Below, piece by piece: positions 11,653 through 22,748 of a stretch of DNA of 64,000 bases (positions are counted from its first letter, which is position 1; each line of letters opens with the position of its first letter). Both the position numbers and the translations under genes were made by a program. The notes under the pieces are model-generated. The model was not told where the DNA came from. It saw only the letters and a list, made by a program, of their open reading frames with translations, and made no database searches. This DNA is from Aedes albopictus (lineage: Eukaryota; Arthropoda; Insecta; Diptera; Culicidae). The stretch lies in the NCBI RefSeq assembly GCF_035046485.1, contig NC_085138.1, positions 93,351,766 to 93,415,765 on the forward strand, written 5' to 3'.

Positions 11653-12135
11653 TAGAGATGGTCGGGTTTCAGATTTTACAGACCTGAACCCGACCCGTAC
11701 CCTAAAAATTTCATATTTCAAAACCCGTACCCGACCCGAACCCGAGAAAAAAAAATTCGTCAAACCCGGACCCGACCCGAACCCGAAAAAAAATCCGGCG
11801 GTCAAACCCGAACCCGACCCGAACCCGTAAAAAAATATTTCTCAAGAAACCCGACCAAAACCCGAGTTCAAAAATAATTATCAAATGTATCGTGCATGAT
11901 AAATCAAGCATTTTTTTGTACCAAATTATCTACACTGGTACCAAAACCCGACTTGAATACGGCGTTATTCGAACCCGACCCGACCCGAACCCGAAAGTTT
12001 TGGAATTTTTAAAACCCGTTCCTGACCCGAACCCGTTTTTATTTTGAATTTTCAAACCCGAACCCGACCCGTACCCGTCGGGTTCGGGTTCGGGTCGGGT
12101 TTCGGGTCTGAAAACCCGAAACCCGACCATCTCTA
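11653..12135. mobile_element. hAT-type MITE with internal AACCCGACCCG repeats
   Basis: The termini TAGAGATGGTCGGGTTTC and its reverse complement (ending at 12135) are flanked by a perfect 8-bp duplication ATCCGAAC (11645-11652 and 12136-12143). The 8-bp duplication and TAGAGATG-style ends fit hAT elements. Both interior arms consist of AACCCGACCCG(T/A)ACCCG tandem words, inverted relative to each other. There is no transposase. Confidence 0.85.
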
Positions 12136-12228
12136 ATCCGAACCAAGGTTCCGGCTGTGATTTTTTGACAGCGGGTTGAACAAGTACTGCTAAAGTACCA
12201 AAAAAGTATAAAACAATATTTTGGTATA

Positions 12229-12408
12229 TATTTTTTTATCTGTATTAACGAGATTTTTAGCCCTAGGCTAGTTCATCTCGGGACCCACGCTTTACTTCCC
12301 TTCCGATGGAAGAACTCACATTTTGCGAGTTTGTCGGGAGTGGGATTCGATCCCCGGTCCTCGGTGTGATAGTCAAGTGCTCTAACCATCACACCAGGTC
12401 CGCTCCAC
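12229..12408 (-). mobile_element. tRNA-derived SINE, minus strand
   Basis: Read on minus, it starts GGAGCGGACCTGGTGTGATG, has a B box (GGGATCGAATCCC-like) and ends in a tail after TCGTTAATACAGAT. An 11-bp duplication, ATTTTGGTATA, flanks it (12218-12228 and 12409-12419). The copy at 16012-16193 on plus is highly similar. Confidence 0.85.
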
Positions 12409-12478
12409 ATTTTGGTATAATTAAATTAATTAATTATCGATTTTTGCAGCTTAACCAGCCGAATGGAAGTTTTACTTA

Positions 12479-12634
12479 ATTCCAAAAGCTAGATTTTACA
12501 AATATTGGCGTGACTCCTAGTAGGAGTCGTGAGTTCGAGTCTCATCGAGAGGACGAGTAGCTTTTTCGCAAATCTCACCTCAAATTGTCCATTTCATACT
12601 CACGCCAGTATTTGTAAAGTCTAGCTTTTGGAAT
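12479..12634. mobile_element. MITE with ~35-bp inverted ends and a tRNA-like core
   Basis: The left end ATTCCAAAAGCTAGATTTTA and right end ending AGTCTAGCTTTTGGAAT are inverted repeats of about 35 bp. The interior holds GGAGTCGTGAGTTCGAGTCT, a tRNA B-box-like sequence also seen in the inverted structure at 14346-14575. The element is 156 bp and non-coding. Confidence 0.75.
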
Positions 12635-12655
12635 ATTTTGGTAGATCATCAATGT

Positions 12656-12930
12656 TGTTCTTCTTCTTGTTTTTGGCTTGACGTCCCCACTGGTAGAGAG
12701 CTTGTTTCTCAGCTGTGTTTTTCGAGTTCTTCCACAGTTATTAACTAAAAGCTTCCTCTGCTTATAACCATGATGAATGTGTATTGTGTGTGGTAGGTAG
12801 GATACTATATGCCCAAAGAAGTCAAGGAAAATTTCCCTAACGAAAAGTATCTGAACTAACCAAGGATCGAACCCTCAGCATGGACTTGCTGAATGCTCAC
12901 GTCTTTACAGGTGTTGCTTAATGACCGAAC
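12656..12930 (-). mobile_element. tRNA-related SINE, minus strand
   Basis: Read on minus it has a tRNA-like head with B-box GGGTTCGATCC near 12870, a body, and a GAA-rich tail ending at about 12656. The family is widespread in Aedes as I recall it; the name is not certain. A head fragment also occurs at 2385-2460. Confidence 0.6.
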
Positions 12931-13007
12931 ATTCATTTACGGTCGAAATTTTCCTTTCAAAGATGTTAAATAGATTCAAATTGCTATGAATTTTTAAAAT
13001 AATTTTA

Positions 13008-13159
13008 TCGTCCATAAACCACGTGGTTATTATGGTGGTTCAGGGGTTGAAAGCAAAGACCATGGTCCATATATTTTTTTAACCAAAGACCACGCAGAGG
13101 AGGGGGAGTTGTTTGAAAAATCAAGATAAAAATGATCACGTAGTTTATGGACAGCCCCT
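13008..13159. mobile_element. Harbinger-like MITE (GGGGCTGTCCATAAAC family), left end eroded
   Basis: GTCCATAAACCACGTGG at the left and its inverted counterpart ending GGACAGCCCC at the right enclose about 150 bp, with a G-rich middle. The intact relative at 48539-48702 has TTA duplications, which suggests the PIF/Harbinger group. Confidence 0.75.
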
Positions 13160-14345
13160 ATGTCGTGCTTACATAATAGACAATTGTGTATGCAAAAATC
13201 TCCTTAAAATAATTTTAGCCAGCAATATTGATCGAACGCCCCTGTGTGCGTAGGTCAGCTTGCCGGAAGGAATGGAGACTAAGACGACGATGGGGACTGC
13301 GTGTGATACCAAGAAGCAGCTTGGAATTTCAAGTCGGAAGGAATTTTCTAGTGAAAAGAGTACTGTGGGTTTGTATTTAATAAGAAAATTGAGGGAAACG
13401 TTCGGATTGAATGAAGCTAAATTTCATGCTGGCATAACATAACATGTTGGAATCAGCTTTGCACAGATTTAAAACCTTCACCAAGTTGAAGCTTAATAAC
13501 AAAAATTATTTATAATTTGTAAAACATACTATCCCTAAAATTAGAAAACTATTTACATATAACAGGGTTTTTTCCTGCTCAAAATAGAGAATCCTCAATA
13601 ACAGATCAACTTTTTATAGTGAAGTTTATCGTTATAAATAAGGGACTCATAAATTCCATCCTTTTGTCTATGTTCCACTTTCTTTGTTGCTGCCTCGTTT
13701 CTTCTGCGTATCCATCCTCCTCCACACCCTCTTTTCCATCTCTGAAAATAACGCCATGCGCCTCAACAAGGCTCAGTCTCAGTCCATCAGATGTTCTAAC
13801 CCCAGCGGCACTCAGCAACGAGCACAGATTCATCATCCACTTCGGTAGAATATAATTACTTTTCAACTTTTTAAAAACGTCATAAAAGCAAAAGGACGAC
13901 ATTTGGCCGAACCGAGCCAGAGTTGACGATGACGGCCCTATGCTGTCGTCGGATGCGGCAATGAAGATTAGATTCTGGCGAAATGGTTTACCGTGATTGT
14001 GGATTACCGCAAGGAATTTCACAGATAACGATTTTTATACGACGAATAATACAATTGAGGCCTTACCAGGCTCAGCTGTTAAATGCGCAGCTATGAGGCA
14101 TAATCATTATGAAGGTTGATTCTCGGAACGGCTGCGGATCTTTTCGTCGTGGCTATTTCTTTGACTTTTCTTCTCAGAAAATACTGCAACTCAATCATCA
14201 ATCTGAATATCAATTGCATACTGGATTATATTTAGGCGAACCAAGCCAAGTGGAAAGTAGACTATTTAATAAAAAGGCTTTGAAATTCATTAACAAAATT
14301 GAAATACGTATTTGATGATCGAATTGAGTATTTAATTGCGAAAAG
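13160..14345. other. Unique-looking non-coding sequence
   Basis: There is no repeat signature and no clear gene. A 138-codon minus frame (13606-14022) and a 78-codon plus frame (13619-13855) overlap in opposite directions with no recognisable domain. Neither is supported. Confidence 0.4.
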
Positions 14346-14575
14346 AATTCCAAGTGCTCCAGTGGGAATCGAACCCATGACTCCCAATTCACTAGACGGA
14401 CACTTCCATCCCATCAAGCTACAGAATCGCTTGACCATCTCCGTCGCCTGACGACGTAGAACTGAACTCGATTCCACTGTCAAGTGACTCCGCAGCTTGG
14501 AGGAATAGAAGCACCCGTCTAGAGAATTGGGAGTCGTGAGTTCGATTCCCACTGGAGCAATTGTTTTTTTATTCG
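14346..14575. mobile_element. Inverted pair of tRNA-like SINE heads
   Basis: Two arms of about 100 bp (14350-14450 and 14470-14570) are reverse complements at roughly 80% identity. Each carries GTTCGATTCCCACTGGAGCA or its complement, a perfect Pol III B box. The structure could be a dimeric SINE or a MITE that captured a tRNA-like end. Confidence 0.65.
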
Positions 14576-15635
14576 CAACTTAAATTTCAATTTGATCATT
14601 CGGCACGTGTTTATGTTGTTTCTGCATTTTCAACAAAAAAAAAATTAAGCCTAATTGGTTGAGGGAAGATGCTAAGAATCACCATACGTATAACTTGCTA
14701 TCTGTTTGGTTTTTACAACGTTTTCGAAATGTAAGTTTTTACAGTAGAAATATAATGAATTGGAAGCATCATTCATAACAGCTGTTAAATATGGAAATTT
14801 AAACTTTGCGCAGCAAAGGAAAAACTTCACGATTGCTCGTATAAAAAATGAACCAAAAAAACCTCCCAAACTGAGCCCTGGGAAAATAATTCCGTTTCCC
14901 AATTCTCACCGTCGTAGCTGCACATTTCACTCTCTCCCTCTCGAGGGGATGAAAAAGTAATGGCAGTATTTCACCTTTTGGCATTGGTGGTGGGACTAGC
15001 AGCAGCAGCAGCAGCAGCACCGAGCCACCACCGGCACCGTAATAAAAAGAGTTTATTGTAGCCATTAGTTATGTTTATTGCGAATCATTACTGCCGGCTT
15101 TTATCCCCTCTTGGCCTGGAGGAGAACCAAAAAAACGCGACCAAAGCTCACACTTTGACTGAGGTTTCGAACAAGTGTGAGAAAAAAAAGATCCTTATTC
15201 CTTGCCGCTGAAAGTCTCCGAATAAAACCCATTTACAAGTAAGACACATGTGACCTTTCGAGAGGGGCCAATCCAATCACATAACACACACACACACGCC
15301 CTGCTGACATTGTGGCTCAGGGCAATTCGTCTTTGTTTACTCGAAGGGACCTCAATTTTAATCAGAATGGCGTGGGTGGTTCTATGCGTGATGAAGGGGG
15401 AGGGAAGAGCGCATCATGCTTGTAACATACTGCGAAGTACGCAGTGGTCTGAGAGGAAAGTGAAGGGCATTTAAGGTGAATTTAGATTGGAGCGAGAGGG
15501 AATCTACTTAAGGGTATCCAAGAACTCTTTTATGTATTAGTCATTGGATCTACAAGCATAACTAGTGATGATTTGACACATTATCAAGTATCAATAAAGT
15601 TCATGCTCATAAAACCTCCTCATGCAACTATCGAC
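14576..15635. other. Unique-looking non-coding sequence with an AGC microsatellite
   Basis: Contains AGCAGCAGCAGCAGCAGCAGC at about 14998-15019 and a short ACAC run near 15285-15297. Open frames are short and overlap on both strands. No transposon ends were seen, so this could be host single-copy sequence. Confidence 0.45.
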
Positions 15636-15752
15636 GGGCTTAGTGGTCTAGTTGTTCTGATTTGTGGCTGATTTGTGTTGTTCTGGTTGTGACCACTTCT
15701 GATTTGTGTGCAGAAGGTCCTGGGTTCAAGTCCTGGTCCGTCCCTTTACTTT
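15636..15752 (+). mobile_element. tRNA-like SINE head, rearranged
   Basis: Begins CGACGGGCTTAGTGGTCTAG and ends CCTGGGTTCAAGTCCTGG, paralleling the tRNA-like segment at 4230-4305. An internal duplication or insertion (GATTTGTG repeated) separates the A and B boxes. Confidence 0.6.
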
Positions 15753-16011
15753 TTTGTCTTTTTTCATCTGCTTTCTCTGTTTATCTTCATTACATATAAA
15801 ACTCACGTACAGGGGGTACCAAATGTTTGGGATTGACAACTTTTTTTTCTTCCACAAAAAAGTTCAACTTGCTGCAACTTTTCATAGAGTATTTTGACTG
15901 TTCGTTAACCTATTATATGTGTATCATTGGTAAAAAATTGAGCTCGTTTGGTTAGTCTTTCGCGAATCCGGAATTGTTCTCGTAAAACACTATTAATTTT
16001 TATATCAACCT

Positions 16012-16193
16012 GGGAGCGGATCTGGTGTGATGGTTAGAACACTTGACTATCACGCTGAGGACCTGGGATCGAATCCCACTCCCGACAAACTCACAATATG
16101 TGAGTTCTTCCTTCGGAAGGGAAGTAAAGCGTGGGTCCCGAGATGAACTAGCCTAGGGCTAAAAATCTCGATGATACAGATAAAAAAAATATA
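16012..16193 (+). mobile_element. tRNA-derived SINE, plus strand
   Basis: The head GGGAGCGGATCTGGTGTGAT, B box GGGATCGAATCCC and A-rich tail after GATACAGAT are bounded by an 11-bp duplication, TATATCAACCT (16001-16011 and 16194-16204). It is nested in the left arm of the foldback element. Confidence 0.9.
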
Positions 16194-16276
16194 TATATCA
16201 ACCTATTTTTGAACTTTCATACATATCTCGGAAACCAGTGAACCGAATTGGATTAAATTTTGAGCGTTTATCAACA

Positions 16277-16444
16277 AGGCGCCGTCCACAAATTACGTTA
16301 CGCTATAGAGGGAGGGGGGAGTATGGCCGAGCGTTACGGCCCATACAAAATTTTTCGTGTTTTCATATAAAAAAGCGATACGGAGGGGGGAGGGGGGTCT
16401 GAAAATGTCGATTTTAGCGTTACGTAATAAATGGATGCTGCCCA
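16277..16444. mobile_element. Harbinger-like MITE (GTCCACAAATTACGTTACG family)
   Basis: The left end CGCCGTCCACAAATTACGTTA and right end GCGTTACGTAATAAATGG are inverted copies, with GGGAGGGGGGA and GGAGGGGGGAGG blocks inside. The 3-bp duplication is no longer clear. Confidence 0.7.
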
Positions 16445-16969
16445 ATGAATTAAAGCTTCACAAGTCTTTAAAACAGGTGTTTTTTGAACGTTGAAAAAAG
16501 TTATGATCGATTGACACTTTTTGATTTTTTCTCGGAAAAAAGCATTTTTTTTCTTAATTGTATTTACATTTTAGTTTTGATATCCAAAGATTATCTACCT
16601 ACTTTTGTTCTCAAGATATCTATAAAAGGATATATAAGAGCCTACTTGGACTAAAGGAAGAACACATTTAGTAATTTTCGTGGTTTTATAAATTTGACTG
16701 ATATTCTTCTATCTGAGTGAAAATGTCAAAACGGGTGAATTGGTCGTGAGAAAATATTGTATTTTATAACGGCTTATCAAGCATCAATATATTGTTGATT
16801 AACGTTAAAAATGTCATCCAATTCGGCTCACAAGTTTCTGAAATATGTATGACAATTCAAATATTATTTGTATAAAATAGTGTTTTACGAGACGAGAACG
16901 GTTCTAGCTTCGCGGAAGATTAAATAATCGAGCTCAAATTTCTACCAACAATGCACATATAATAACCCA

Positions 16970-18735
16970 AGCAATACGACTTGTTTCAAAGCCACACATA
17001 TCAAAAAAGAGTATTAAATTCTGTGAGAAAATTGTAACAAAAATATTACATAATTCTAACAAACCATAATATTTATAACTTATTGTGATACAACCATGTT
17101 CAACATCCTTGGTGTTTTCAAATTCCTTTAACTCAATTATATTACATTACGTTATAAATGTTCTTTGATAACTCATTGTATAATAATTAAGTTTCGAGTC
17201 TACGACATTTGAGCAATTGTGTTACAAAATTGTATCAAAATGTGATAGAAACTAGTAATCCTGTGGCTTAAGTTCATATCACATTTTGTTATAATTTTGA
17301 TATGGGGTAATTCTCGCTGAGACCGGCCCACTATTTACACCTTGTCTTCAAAAATGTTTAAGGTGTCGATTTTTTGAAAGCCCGCGCTAAAAAAGTAAGA
17401 AAAATGCATTTGATTACTCAAATTGATGGACCCCCCGTTAGTTAGAGCCACAACAATTTTTGCAGACCCCTCGATTTTGGTCAAATGGTGGCTCATTTAA
17501 ACCGGTATAACTCGAAAGTTTCTCCAAAAACCACCTCAAAACGAATAGTTGTTGAAAAGAGGAAAGATAGAGCTACTATTTAGAATAATAAAAAAAGGGT
17601 CGGCCATATTGATTTTGGCCGCCATCTTGGATTTTTATACCAAAGCATTTTTTTCACCACGAGGGCAACCACCGATTTTCAAAATTTTTGCATCAATTGA
17701 AAGCTGAGACATTTATACATAACATATAAAATAATTAGAGATGTCTTTTTCTTCTTTCAAAAGTTATCTGCCATTTTGTAAATCATGCCACTTTTGCGCA
17801 CTGGGCCCGGTGCTGGCCGTTTAACATAAATGCAACGATATTTCGCAGTGTTTACGAACACGAATTTAAATTCTGAGTCCACTAATGGAAAGCTGAAGGT
17901 TTAAGCTTTTCAAAACACTATAAAAGTTATGAAAACAATGCCCACATCATTGAGAAACAGTAAAAACGGAAACGAACCTCCGATTTGGCCAAATTTTGCG
18001 GCACGCGCCTTTGTGTATACATGCAGGCGTAAACTCGGATGCTGTTGCATGTCGTTGCCGGTGCGCATGGAAATGTATGGAGAAAACGTGGCTTAGTTTA
18101 CAAAACTGCAGATCACTTTTGATAGGAAAAAAAGACATCTCTAATTTTTTGATATGTTATGTATAAATGCCTCAGCTTTCAATTGATGCAAAAATTTTGA
18201 AAATCGGTGGTTGCCCTCATGGTGAAAAAAATGTTTTGGTATAATAATCCAAGATGGCGGCCAAAATCAATATGACTGACCCAACGTTTTATTATTGTGA
18301 ATAGTCGCTCTCTTTCCTCTTTTCAACAACTATTCGTTTTGAGGTGGTTTTTGGAAAAACTTTCGAGTTATAACGGTTAAAATGAACCACCATTTGACCG
18401 AAATCGAGGGGTCTGCAAAAATTGTTGTGGCTCTAACTAACGGGGGGTCCACCAATTTGAGTAACCAAATGAATTTTCCTTACTTTTTTAGCGAGGACTT
18501 TCAGAAAATCGGCACCTTTAACATTTTTGAAGACAAGGTGTAAATAGTGGGCCGGTCTCAGCGAGAATTACCCATGATTATAGCAAAACAGGTGATAATC
18601 TTGATAAGACTAGTGTACTTTTTGTTACAACTTTAGTTATTTTAACTTCATTCTGCATCTAGTTTTTAACATAATAAGTTATAAAAACATAACACAATAT
18701 GATTTAAACTTGATATAATTTTCTAGTCGGGATAT
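16970..18735. mobile_element. AT-rich MITE (CTAGTCGGGAT end) split by a foldback
   Basis: The AT-rich arms (AACAAACCATAATAT, TGTTATAATTTTGAT and the right end CTAGTCGGGAT at 18735) parallel the complete 455-bp element at 20126-20580. The 1270-bp foldback at 17304-18573 sits between matching halves. The left terminus is not clean. Confidence 0.6.
17304..18573. mobile_element. 1270-bp foldback with ~446-bp inverted arms
   Basis: The left arm (17304-17750) starts GGGGTAATTCTCGCTGAGAC. The right arm (18128-18573) is its reverse complement with only scattered differences. A 377-bp spacer shows no open frame of note. The flanks are AT on both sides, so the target duplication is at most 2 bp. Long arms without a transposase make it a non-autonomous element. 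Confidence 0.85.
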
Positions 18736-18824
18736 GATGCACATGATTGGAGCGTGGGATATTACAGAAGTTTACATGACACATCATGTAAAAGTCATAC
18801 AATATCATGTAAACTTCCATTATA

Positions 18825-19426
18825 TTATGTGGTTTTATTGGCAATTATCGGTGAAAAATAACGGAAACAGCTTATTTCGCGTGACGTGATTTGAACTAAT
18901 ATTCATCGGTCATCATCAGATGCCTAAAACATTATACATTTATTTAATACATTGATTGAAGTACAAACACAATATAATTTACAAACAACTTTGTCAGTTA
19001 TATGAAACTAATTTGCAACACCCATCTCATGCCCACTTTCACCCAACTATCACCCGTTATGCTGTTGCACTCATTCTCTCATACTCGCAATTTTCCTCTC
19101 ACGCTTGTCTTCTCAACTGAGCTAAAAGCCCGTTGTAAGGCGTGTTGAAGTTCCCACACTCTCTCTGTAGGTTCACAGTGAGTTCTTCGTCTCTCTTCTT
19201 GATATGAAACAGCTCTGCTATGTTCCTGGTTGCCTGGTCTTGGATTCGATCCAAAATCTTCACTTGATCGAAGTTGAATATGTGTCCTTCTTCCATTTTG
19301 TGGACTGCCAGGCCCGATTTCGGGTTTCTACCTCGGCAGTCATTCTTGTGTTCCGCCACTCTTACTTCTAGCATCCTTTTTGTTTGTCCGATGTACACCT
19401 TGTCGTCAGCTCCACATTCCATTATA
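18825..19426 (-). mobile_element. Penelope-like element, 5'-truncated fragment
   Basis: A 602-bp minus-strand insert contains the C-terminal GIY-YIG endonuclease frame and a 3' UTR with the GATGATGACCGATGAATATT-type sequence common in Penelope-like elements. A 10-bp duplication TTCCATTATA flanks it (18815-18824 and 19417-19426). The upstream RT is missing. Confidence 0.8.
19099..19422 (-). pseudogene. GIY-YIG endonuclease domain of a Penelope-like element, N-terminally truncated
   Basis: The 107-residue frame opens MECGADDKVYIGQTKRMLEV and continues with VAEHKND and HKMEEGHIFNFDQVKIL. The Cys pattern, YIG box, downstream Arg and the His/Glu-rich segment match the endonuclease that follows the RT in Penelope-like elements and nicks target DNA for integration. 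The whole RT is absent, so the start Met is simply the first in frame after truncation and lies inside the target duplication. The domain looks intact as far as it goes, but it is a dead fragment. Confidence 0.8.
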
Positions 19427-19464
19427 TGTCATGTAATTCAGCATGACTCTGAGTATTTACATGA

Positions 19465-19952
19465 TGTTCGTGAACGTCACGAAGGAGAAGTTGTGCGCCA
19501 TCTGTGTTCGAGCGGCAACTACGAGCTGATGCATCACCCCTTGTTCATCGATGCGATAAGCGCCCAAAAGGAGAACATTCTGGAGACATCAACACTAACG
19601 TCGGCACCACTAAGGCGGTTACAATGGCGTCGTACCTTCTTCCGCCTCATCTTGGGTATAAAAGGTATCGCTCTCTTTCTGCTGTGACGTCATTGAGTGG
19701 ACCTTACAACATATCGTGCAAGTTTTTGAATTAGAGTGTTAACGATTAATTTTGTAGTTTAGATGAAATACATTAGTTTAATAATAAGTCGGAGAATAAA
19801 GTAAAGCGTTTTAGTGAATTTTGTGTGAAATTATTTTTTCTGTTCAAATCTGAGAACTCTGAACGATAGTACATATCGATTCCGAACTTAAAGTGACCAT
19901 TAGTGCCCAGAACTCCGAAACGGTAGAACCACTGCTCCCCGCTAATCTAACA
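19465..19952 (+). mobile_element. Solo LTR, BEL/Pao type
   Basis: A 488-bp segment begins TGTTCGTGAACGTCACGAAG and ends TCTAACA. It is flanked by the 5-bp duplication CATGA (19460-19464 and 19953-19957). It holds a TATA box (TATAAAAG at 19657) and AATAAAG polyadenylation-like signals near 19795. Its first bases resemble those of the intact BEL LTR at 34481. One LTR without an interior is the product of recombination between LTRs. Confidence 0.85.
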
Positions 19953-20060
19953 CATGACATATAACACAAATTTACATGATATATCATGTAAACCGTCATA
20001 ACACTAAGTTTACATGAGTAAAATTAAGTTTACATGACGTGTAAATATCAATATTTTTAT

Positions 20061-21150
20061 CTGTGCAGTAACAGCAACCTTAGTGCAATTTTTTCACTGT
20101 CCTTATTAAATACGATAGAATACAAATCCCGACTTGAAGATTCTAACAAAAAAATAACATAATTATAACAAACCATGATATGTATAAGTCATTGTGATAT
20201 AATCATGTTTAACATGGTGTTTAAAAATATTATAACTCAATTGTATTATATTAAGTTATAATTGTTGTTTAATAACTCATTGTGAAATAAATTAGTTCTG
20301 ATTATTCGACATTCAGAACATCATTTTACACAATTGTATCAAAAAATGATAGAATAAACTAGTTTTCTGAAGCCAAAATTTATATCATATTGTGTTTTAA
20401 TTTTGTTCTGATTATAACTAAAAAGGTTATTAGTTTGATTAGACCGGTCTACTTTTTGTTACAGTTTTAGTTGTTTTAACATCATCCTGCATCTAGTTTA
20501 TAACAAAATAAGTTATAGAAAAAAATCATATCATCATAACACAATGTGTTATAAACTTGATATATTTTACTAGTCGGGATACGTCCCAAACCTAAAAAGC
20601 GCAGATTCTGAATCATTATGCAATTTGAATGAGAGGGAATGATAAAAAATGAAAAACTATTTTGTCCAGACTCGAACCATGGACACCAGGAGTATTAACT
20701 ACTCACCTTACATACTACACCAAACTCTCTGTAAGAGAAATGCTGCTCAACACACCATAAAAGTTACTGAAGTTACTTGTAACTTCTTTGCACCTTCTTT
20801 GTCACATGTTATAGAACTGTCAAAATGAAAAGACGCGCAAGTCTTTTGCAACACATTTGGAACATAGTCTGAACAAACAAACCAGAGATAGATGTTGCAT
20901 GACTGTTACATAGCACATTTAATGCAAGCTGACTGATTTATCACTTGTGAGGAATATGTAAGCTCCGCCTCCCCGAATCGATGTCAATCACGAGGTATTT
21001 GGTGATTTCTATGAAACAAATCTGAAACTTTACGAATTTCGGAGTTTAAATGCAACTCAATTGACACGATGGAAGTTGCGGGTGCTTTCAGTGCATCTCA
21101 TTTAGACCAAAGCATAGAAAGCCACATTTTGGATAATGTTGCAGGTGCTG
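20061..21150. repeat. Dispersed repeat, copy A (interrupted by a MITE)
   Basis: From CAGTAACAGCAACCTTAGTG to GATGTTGCAGG-like sequence, this copy aligns with 30565-31220 at roughly 85% identity by eye, apart from the 455-bp MITE at 20126-20580. It contains a Pol III-like CAGACTCGAACCATGGACAC segment. The class is unknown; no ORF was found. Confidence 0.65.
20126..20580. mobile_element. 455-bp MITE with ATCCCGACT ends
   Basis: The left end ATCCCGACTTGAAGATT and right end TTACTAGTCGGGAT are inverted, and the interior is AT-rich with ATAACA/TGTTAT words. Copy B of the surrounding dispersed repeat (30565-31220) lacks it, giving a natural empty site. Confidence 0.8.
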
Positions 21151-21424
21151 CTTGAGAAGTTGACAAACACACAAAATTTGAGCTTTCTTGAAACACTCCT
21201 TGAAAAGTTACAGCTCATTGAACTTTTTTTTGTGAGAGAAAATAAGTTGCCTATCCCAAACATTTGAAAGCCTTCACCGCTGAGTCCCCGTATGCTTTAC
21301 TGAATCCCCCTGAAGAACTCTTAAGCCTTATGAAAGTTCCTGATAAAACTAAAATCCCCCAAAGTCCACTGAAACCCGATCGAACCGCTCAAAAAAACTC
21401 CGTAAGGCCCCGCGGACAGTACCT

Positions 21425-22740
21425 TAAAACGTACATCTTCAAAGAAATCCTTGAAAAAAATTCTGGAGGAATTTTTATCAAATTTCTCGAAGAATCCTTG
21501 AAGGAGTTCCTGGAGAATTCTTAATAGAACTCGTGGAGAAATCCTTGGAGGATTGTTTGGAGAGTCCTCAAGGATTTAATGGAGAAACCCTTGAAGAAAT
21601 TGCTGGATGAATCCAGGAAGGAATTCCTGGAATAATTCTCCCAAGGATTATATCCAGGAATTCTTTCAACGATTTCTCCTACAATTCATTCAAGATTTTC
21701 TCCAACAACTTCCAGCAATTCTTCCAGCAAAATTCAGTTAATGATGTCTCCAGGAATTCCTTCCAGGATTCATCCAGCAACTTCTTCATCAATTCCTCCA
21801 GGATGTCCTCAGGAATTCCTTCAAGGATGTCTTTGGTCGCTTCTTCAAGAACTTTTCCAGAAATTTCCAGAAGGATTCTCCAGCCATTTTTCAAGGAATC
21901 CTCCACAAATCCTTTCAAGGATTGCTACAAAAGCTCTACCAAGAATTTCCCCCAGGAATTCGTTCAAAGATTCCTCCAGTAATTCCTTCAAAGGTTCTCC
22001 AAGAAATTGATTGAAAAAATCTTCCAGAAATTCCTCCACGAGTACCTCTAGAATTTAAATCAAAGATTCCTCCATTAATTCCATCATTTTTTTTTTCTTT
22101 CGGAGGTTATTCCAAAGCTTCGTTAAGAGATTCCTTCAAAGATGTCCTGAGGAATTCTTCCAAGGATTCCCTTAGAAATTTCATTGTGGATTTTTTACAG
22201 ATATTTCCAGAAGGATTCTTTCAACCATTACCCCAAGGGTTCATCCAGTAATTCCAAAAAAGATTTTTGCAGTCATTCGTTTAACGATTCTTCCAAGAAA
22301 TCCTCCTAAGATTTTTTTTCAAGATTTTCTCCATGAATCCGTTCAAGGATTCCTAAAAGCCCAACCAGGAATTCCTTTCAAAATTCCTCCAGTACTTCCT
22401 TCAACTTTTCCTCAAAAAATCCTTCAAGGTCTCCTCCAGTAATTCCTTGAAGGAATCTTTCAGCAATTTTCTCAAAAAGTTTTCTACAAATCCTTACGAA
22501 AATTTTACAAGAAATTCATTTACAGGATTCCCCTAGAAATTGTTTAAAAAACTCCTCCACAAGTTCCTTCACGCGTACCTCCAAAATTAAAGATATCTTC
22601 AGGAATTCTGTCATAAATTCTTCCAGGAGTTCAGAAATTCCTTCAAAGATTTTTCCTGCAACTTCTTCAAACTACTCCTTTCCCTTGAAATTCTTTGGAG
22701 GATTCCACCAAGGATGCCCTCAAGAGTTCCTCCAGTAATA
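21425..22740. repeat. Degenerate repeat field with orientation switch near 21640
   Basis: Purine-rich GGAGAATCCTTGAAGG words run to about 21640, then pyrimidine-rich TTCCTTCAAGGATTC words to 22740. Frames of 64-89 codons on both strands at 21264-22039 are artefacts of the repeat. Confidence 0.75.
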
Positions 22741-22748
22741 CCTTGAAG

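Larger units (their letters stand above)
15805..16965. mobile_element. Foldback element carrying two later insertions
   Basis: Sequence at 15900-16280 (for example ATTATATGTGTATCATTGGT and GTAAAACACTATT) reappears inverted at 16740-16965. The left arm has been split by a SINE (16012-16193) and the centre by a Harbinger-like MITE (16277-16444). The right end is cut short by the next element. No coding capacity was found. Confidence 0.65.
18763..20048. mobile_element. ACATGAT-rich element disrupted by two retroelements
   Basis: Repeated TTTACATGA and ATCATGTAAA words run along both ends. Removing the Penelope fragment (18825-19426) and the solo LTR (19465-19952) at their duplications leaves about 200 bp of this inverted-word sequence. 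Its own ends are uncertain. Confidence 0.5.

Noticed and set aside
11653..12135. Interstitial telomeric repeat
   Set aside because: AACCCGACCCG words resemble telomere repeats but are bounded by hAT-type inverted ends and an 8-bp duplication.
13606..14022. 138-codon minus frame in unique sequence
   Set aside because: No recognisable domain, overlaps an opposing frame, no promoter or splice context. A homology search could revive it.
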